Source: Prolixibacteraceae bacterium
GTDB taxonomy: Bacteria > Bacteroidota > Bacteroidia > Bacteroidales > Prolixibacteraceae
Direction of reading: 5' to 3'
Assembly (NCBI GenBank): GCA_007116765.1
Contig: SKHV01000109.1
Location: 1-19,493, forward strand
Length of the DNA: 19,493 bases
Shown here piece by piece: positions 15,587-19,493 of the stretch; within the stretch, counting starts at the first letter, position 1; each line of letters opens with the position of its first letter. The translations under genes and the position numbers were made by a program. Under the pieces are notes generated by a model. The model saw only the letters and a program-made list of their open reading frames with translations, had not been told where the DNA came from and did no database searches.

Positions 15587-17704
15587 ATGAGTAAAAGAGA
15601 TTTAAAATATACAAGAAATATCGGTATCATGGCTCACATCGATGCCGGTAAAACTACTGTTTCTGAAAGAATTTTGTTCTATACCGGACTTACTCACCGA
15701 TTAGGTGAAGTACACGATGGTGCAGCAACAATGGACTGGATGGAGCAAGAACAAGAGAGGGGTATTACGATTACCTCGGCTGCAACAACCACTCAGTGGA
15801 CTTACCAAGATATTGAGCATAAAATTAACATTATCGATACTCCTGGACACGTTGACTTTACCGTTGAAGTAGAGCGTTCTTTAAGAATTCTCGATGGTGC
15901 TGTTGCTCTATTTTGTGCAGTAGGTGGTGTGGAAGCTCAGTCGGAAACCGTATGGCGTCAGGCCGAAAAGTACGGTGTGCCACGTATTGCATTCGTAAAT
16001 AAAATGGACAGGCAAGGTGCCAATTTCTATAATGTATATAATGATATTAAAGAAAAGCTCGGCGCTAACCCTATACCACTTCAGCTACCTATTGGTGCCG
16101 AAGAAACTTTCAATGGTGTAGTTGACCTTATTGAAATGAAAGCTGTTGTATGGCACGAAGATGAAGTAACAGGTACAAAATACACCCTCGAAGATATTCC
16201 TGCCAACATGGTTGAGCAAGCCAACGAATGGAGAGAAAAGCTTGTAGAAGCAGTGGCCGAGCAAGATGATGAACTCATGGAGCGCTTTTTCGAGGATCCA
16301 AACTCAATCACAAAAGAGCAAATGCTCGACGTGGTTCGTAAAGCAACTATCGCAGGAACTATTATTCCAATGATGTGCGGTTCTGCTTTCAAAAATAAAG
16401 GAGTACAACGTTTGCTTGATGCAGTTTGTGCATTTTTGGCAAGCCCGCTCGATAAAGGCGAAGTAATGGGTACTGAACCAGGCGACCAAGAAGTTAAACT
16501 CACTCGCAATCCCGATGTAGACGATCCTACATCAGCACTTGCATTCAAAATTGCAACCGATCCCTTCGTAGGACGTCTTACTTATGTTCGCGTGTATTCA
16601 GGAAAACTTGAAAGCGGAGGTTCGTATCTCAATCCTCGTACAGGAAAAAAAGAGCGTATATCGCGCATATATCAAATGCACTCAAATAAACAACAGCCCC
16701 GCGATGTTATTGAAGCTGGTGATATTTGTGCTGTAGTTGGTTTAAAAGATACACGTACCGGTGATACGCTTTGCGATATCAAGCAACCCATTGTCATGGA
16801 ATCGATGTCCTTCCCTATACCGGTAATCGGAATAGCGGTTGAGCCAAAAACTCAAAAAGACCTTGATAAATTAGGAATGGGATTGGCCAAGCTAGCCGAA
16901 GAAGATCCCACGTTCCAAGTAAATACCGACCATGAAACCGGACAAACAGTAATTCGCGGAATGGGTGAACTTCACCTCGAAATTATTGTTGACCGCTTAC
17001 GCCGTGAATTCAAAGTGGAATGTAACCAGGGAAAGCCTCAGGTTGCATACAAAGAAGCCATCAAAGGCTCAATTGAATTGCGTGAAGTGTTTAAAAAACA
17101 AACCGGTGGCCGTGGTAAATTTGCCGATATTATTGTAAAAGTAGAAGCAGCCGAAGAAGGAAAAGCCGGACTCGAATTTATCGACGCCGTTAAGGGAGGT
17201 AACATACCTCGCGAATATGTTCCTTCTGTAGAAAAAGGTTTCAAATCAGCCATGTCAAACGGTCCTTTGGCCGGTTACGAAGTCGAAGCGCTGAAAGTAA
17301 CCCTTATCGATGGTTCTTTCCATCCGGTTGACTCTGACCAATTATCGTTTGAAATATGTGCCAAGCAAGCATTTAAGCATGCTGCGTCAAAAGCACAGCC
17401 CACACTAATGGAGCCTATAATGAAGGCCGAAATAGTAACTCCCGAAGAATACATGGGTGATATTATTTCAGACCTTAACCGTCGTAGAGGAACAGTAGAA
17501 GGAATGGAATCAAAAGGCGGTGCACGTGTGATCAGGGCAAAAGTGCCTTTGGCTGAGCAATTTGGCTATGTAACCGTGTTGCGTACTTTGTCTTCGGGAC
17601 GCGCCACTTCATCAATGGAATTTTCGCACTATCAGGAAGTGCCTAAAAACATTGCAATTGAAGTATTGACCGAAGCAAAAGGACGAGTAGATTTAATTAA
17701 TTGA
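15587..17704 (+). CDS. fusA: Elongation factor G (canonical GTPase)
   Basis: A 705-residue EF-G, the GTPase that drives translocation of tRNA and mRNA on the ribosome and helps recycle ribosomes with RRF. All motifs are intact: AHIDAGKT (16-23), EQERGITI switch I (to residue 62), DTPGH (84-88, catalytic His88), NKMD (138-141) and GSAF. Domain IV carries the HPVDSDQLSFE tip, and domain V is complete. I start at the ATG at 15587; an in-frame TTG at 15575 would add four residues without homology. The gene follows rpsG by 60 bp and precedes rpsJ by 13 bp. Unlike many bacteria, no tuf gene follows. It serves as the internal reference for the degenerate EF-G2-like gene at 11549-13705. Confidence 0.99.
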   Translation: MSKRDLKYTRNIGIMAHIDAGKTTVSERILFYTGLTHRLGEVHDGAATMDWMEQEQERGITITSAATTTQWTYQDIEHKINIIDTPGHVDFTVEVERSLRILDGAVALFCAVGGVEAQSETVWRQAEKYGVPRIAFVNKMDRQGANFYNVYNDIKEKLGANPIPLQLPIGAEETFNGVVDLIEMKAVVWHEDEVTGTKYTLEDIPANMVEQANEWREKLVEAVAEQDDELMERFFEDPNSITKEQMLDVVRKATIAGTIIPMMCGSAFKNKGVQRLLDAVCAFLASPLDKGEVMGTEPGDQEVKLTRNPDVDDPTSALAFKIATDPFVGRLTYVRVYSGKLESGGSYLNPRTGKKERISRIYQMHSNKQQPRDVIEAGDICAVVGLKDTRTGDTLCDIKQPIVMESMSFPIPVIGIAVEPKTQKDLDKLGMGLAKLAEEDPTFQVNTDHETGQTVIRGMGELHLEIIVDRLRREFKVECNQGKPQVAYKEAIKGSIELREVFKKQTGGRGKFADIIVKVEAAEEGKAGLEFIDAVKGGNIPREYVPSVEKGFKSAMSNGPLAGYEVEALKVTLIDGSFHPVDSDQLSFEICAKQAFKHAASKAQPTLMEPIMKAEIVTPEEYMGDIISDLNRRRGTVEGMESKGGARVIRAKVPLAEQFGYVTVLRTLSSGRATSSMEFSHYQEVPKNIAIEVLTEAKGRVDLIN

Positions 17705-17717
17705 TACATTATAAATC

Positions 17718-18023
17718 ATGAGTCAAAAAATCAGAATCAAGCTGAAATCTTACGATCATAACCTGGTTGATAAATCGGCTGAGAAGATTGTGAAGACTGT
17801 AAAAGCTACTGGAGCTGTTGTTAGTGGTCCAATACCGCTACCCACTCACAAAAGAGTATTTACAGTATTGCGTTCAACATTTGTGAACAAAAAATCACGC
17901 GATCAGTATCAGTTGAGCTCATACAAAAGGTTAATCGACATTTACAGCTCAACAGCGAAAACTATCGACGCTCTTATGAAACTTGAATTACCAAGTGGCG
18001 TTGAAGTAGAAATTAAAGTTTGA
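17718..18023 (+). CDS. rpsJ: 30S ribosomal protein S10 (NusE)
   Basis: A 101-residue S10 with the family core: RIKLKSYDHNLVDKSAEKIV, GPIPLPTHKRVFTVLRS and SSYKRLIDI. S10 is a 30S head protein and, as NusE, binds NusB and NusG in antitermination and transcription-translation coupling. In E. coli this gene opens a separate operon with a long leader controlled by L4. Here it starts only 13 bp after fusA, so it must be read from the upstream str-operon transcript and has no room for such a leader. Confidence 0.99.
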   Translation: MSQKIRIKLKSYDHNLVDKSAEKIVKTVKATGAVVSGPIPLPTHKRVFTVLRSTFVNKKSRDQYQLSSYKRLIDIYSSTAKTIDALMKLELPSGVEVEIKV

Positions 18024-18042
18024 TCATTAAAACAAGTAAAAA

Positions 18043-18660
18043 ATGCCAGGATTAATTGGAAAAAAAATCGGAATGACATCCGTATTCAGTGTTGAGGGGA
18101 AAAACATCCCATGCACTGTGATCGAGGCTGGCCCTTGTGTGGTTACTCAGGTGAAAACCGAGGAAACCGATGGTTACTCTGCTATTCAACTCGGATACGA
18201 CGAGAAGAAAGAGAAACACACTACAAAGGCTGAATTAGGGCACTTTAAAAAGGCAGGTACCAGCCCCAAGCGCCAAGTAATTGAAGTAGATTCTTTCGAA
18301 GAAGAAGTAAGCTTAGGCGATACTCTGACTGTGGACATTTTTAATGATTCACCATGGGTTACCGTTACAGGAACTTCTAAAGGAAAAGGATTTCAGGGTG
18401 TAGTAAAGCGCTACAACTTCAAAGGCGTTAACGATGCGACTCACGGTCAGCATAACCGTTTACGTGCCCCGGGTTCTCTGGGCGCATCATCATATCCGTC
18501 AAGGGTATTTAAAGGTATGCGCATGGCCGGACGTACTGGTGGAAAAACCATTACAATCGATAACCTGCAGGTATTAAAAGTAATACCTGAAAGTAATTTA
18601 TTAGTAGTTAAGGGATCAGTTCCCGGTGCTAAAGGTTCATACTTAATTATTTGGAAATAA
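18043..18660 (+). CDS. rplC: 50S ribosomal protein L3
   Basis: A 205-residue L3, an early-assembly 50S protein whose long loop reaches the peptidyl-transferase centre. Seen motifs are GLIGKKIGMTSVF at the start, KGKGFQGVVKRYNFKG, and RAPGSLGASSYPSRVFKGMRMAGRTG. The loop has Ala-Ser-Ser where E. coli has the PrmB-methylated Gln region, so that modification is not expected here. It follows rpsJ by 19 bp and its stop codon overlaps the rplD start. Confidence 0.98.
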   Translation: MPGLIGKKIGMTSVFSVEGKNIPCTVIEAGPCVVTQVKTEETDGYSAIQLGYDEKKEKHTTKAELGHFKKAGTSPKRQVIEVDSFEEEVSLGDTLTVDIFNDSPWVTVTGTSKGKGFQGVVKRYNFKGVNDATHGQHNRLRAPGSLGASSYPSRVFKGMRMAGRTGGKTITIDNLQVLKVIPESNLLVVKGSVPGAKGSYLIIWK

Positions 18661-19289
18661 TGGAAGTAAATGTAATAAATATTGAAGGAAAAGAAACCGG
18701 GAAAAAGGTTACTCTTAGTGATCTGATTTTCGGTGTGGATCCAAACGACCACGCTATTTACCTCGATGTAAAACAGTATTTAGCCAATCAGCGTCAGGGA
18801 ACACATAAAGCAAAAGAACGCGCCGAAATTGCAGGAAGTACCCGTAAGATTAAAAAGCAAAAAGGTACTGGTACTGCACGTGCAGGTAGCATAAAATCAC
18901 CTGTATTTCGTGGTGGTGGCCGAGTTTTTGGACCGCGCCCACGCAATTATGGATTCAAACTTAACAAAAAAGTTAAGCAGTTAGCCCGTAAATCGGCATT
19001 GACTTATAAAGCAAAAGATAACAGTATTATCGTTCTGGAAGATTTCAATTTCGAAGCTCCAAAAACAAAAGAATTTATCACAATTCAGAATAATCTGAAA
19101 ATAAGCGATAAAAAGTCTCTTTTTGTTTTAACAGAAGCAAATAAAAACATATATTTGTCGTCCAGAAATTTGAACGGGGTGAAAGTTGTATTAGCCTCAG
19201 AGATAACAACATACGATATTCTTAATGCTTCTTCTATCGTTTTTCTGGAAGGATCGATAGAAAAAATTGAAGGTGTGTTTAACAATTAA
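18660..19289 (+). CDS. rplD: 50S ribosomal protein L4
   Basis: A 209-residue L4. It contains the extended exit-tunnel loop (KKQKGTGTARAGSIKSPVFRGGGRVFGPRP) that contacts nascent chains and macrolides, and a C-terminal globular domain. I place the start at 18660, where the ATG overlaps the rplC stop by one base (TAATG); an upstream in-frame ATG at 18651 lies inside rplC and adds only three residues. MEVNV matches the usual Bacteroidota N-terminus. In E. coli L4 represses its own operon through a leader that is absent here. Confidence 0.97.
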   Translation: MEVNVINIEGKETGKKVTLSDLIFGVDPNDHAIYLDVKQYLANQRQGTHKAKERAEIAGSTRKIKKQKGTGTARAGSIKSPVFRGGGRVFGPRPRNYGFKLNKKVKQLARKSALTYKAKDNSIIVLEDFNFEAPKTKEFITIQNNLKISDKKSLFVLTEANKNIYLSSRNLNGVKVVLASEITTYDILNASSIVFLEGSIEKIEGVFNN

Positions 19290-19299
19290 ATGAACTGAA

Positions 19300-19493
19300 A
19301 TGGATATTTTGATAAAACCATTAATAACAGAAAAAATGACGGCTCAGACTGAAAAACTGAATCGTTTTGGATTTGTTGTAGACCGCCGCGCCAATAAAGA
19401 TCAAATAAAAAGAGAAGTAGAGCGTCTTTACGAAGTAGAGGTAGCTACGGTTAATACTATGATTTATGGTGGAGATGCCAAAACCAGGTACAC
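19300..19493 (+). CDS. rplW: 50S ribosomal protein L23, C-terminus outside window
   Basis: The first 64 codons of L23 are present before the right edge, beginning MDILIKPLITEKMTAQ with FGFVVDRRANKDQIKREVERLYEVEV, the family's opening beta-alpha fold. L23 sits at the exit tunnel and docks trigger factor and the signal recognition particle. It starts 10 bp after the rplD stop, in the standard L3-L4-L23 order; rplB should follow outside the window. Confidence 0.96.
   Translation, partial: MDILIKPLITEKMTAQTEKLNRFGFVVDRRANKDQIKREVERLYEVEVATVNTMIYGGDAKTRY

Noticed and set aside
16081..16548. 155-codon minus-strand ORF inside fusA
   Set aside because: It is antisense to a fully conserved gene and its Ser/Thr-rich product is a codon-pattern shadow.

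Overview
The window comes from a member of the Bacteroidota. Three things point there. The ribosomal genes run rpsL-rpsG-fusA-rpsJ-rplC-rplD with no tuf between fusA and rpsJ. Recognisable promoters fit the phylum's TAnnTTTG / upstream TTG pattern rather than -35/-10. There is also a giant PKD-repeat surface protein and an EF-G paralogue of the Bacteroides EF-G2 type. I cannot assign a genus from sequence alone.

Layout. Positions 1-9218 (minus) are one uninterrupted reading frame that leaves the window at the left edge. It encodes at least 3,072 residues: signal peptide, one cadherin/dystroglycan-type domain, about 16 PKD-type domains, two cadherin-like domains, then about 12 VCBS/tandem-95 repeats. 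Being open at the edge, it is easily missed, and the many small plus-strand ORFs over it are shadows. A 248-bp AT-rich gap (9219-9466) follows, carrying four copies of a 7-bp element spaced exactly 21 bp apart. Next, still on the minus strand, are a CotH-kinase-family lipoprotein (9467-10684) translationally coupled to an RluF-type 23S rRNA pseudouridine synthase (10677-11408), a strong intrinsic terminator (11468-11494), an EF-G2-like factor whose GTPase motifs are all degenerate (11549-13705), and a gutted SGNH esterase remnant (13822-14160).

A 397-bp divergent intergenic region (14161-14557) separates this from the plus-strand translation operon: rpsL, rpsG, canonical fusA, rpsJ, rplC, rplD and the start of rplW, which runs off the right edge. 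The operon supplies 30S and 50S proteins and the GTP-dependent translocase. The EF-G2-like gene 1.9 kb away looks like a translocase that has lost GTP hydrolysis. It has its own recognisable promoter, with a palindrome just upstream that could be a regulator site.

The most useful leads are the GTPase-defective EF-G paralogue with its promoter/palindrome, the 21-bp-phased repeats between the CotH kinase and the giant adhesin, and the adhesin itself. I saw no CRISPR array, tRNA, rRNA, insertion sequence or phage gene.
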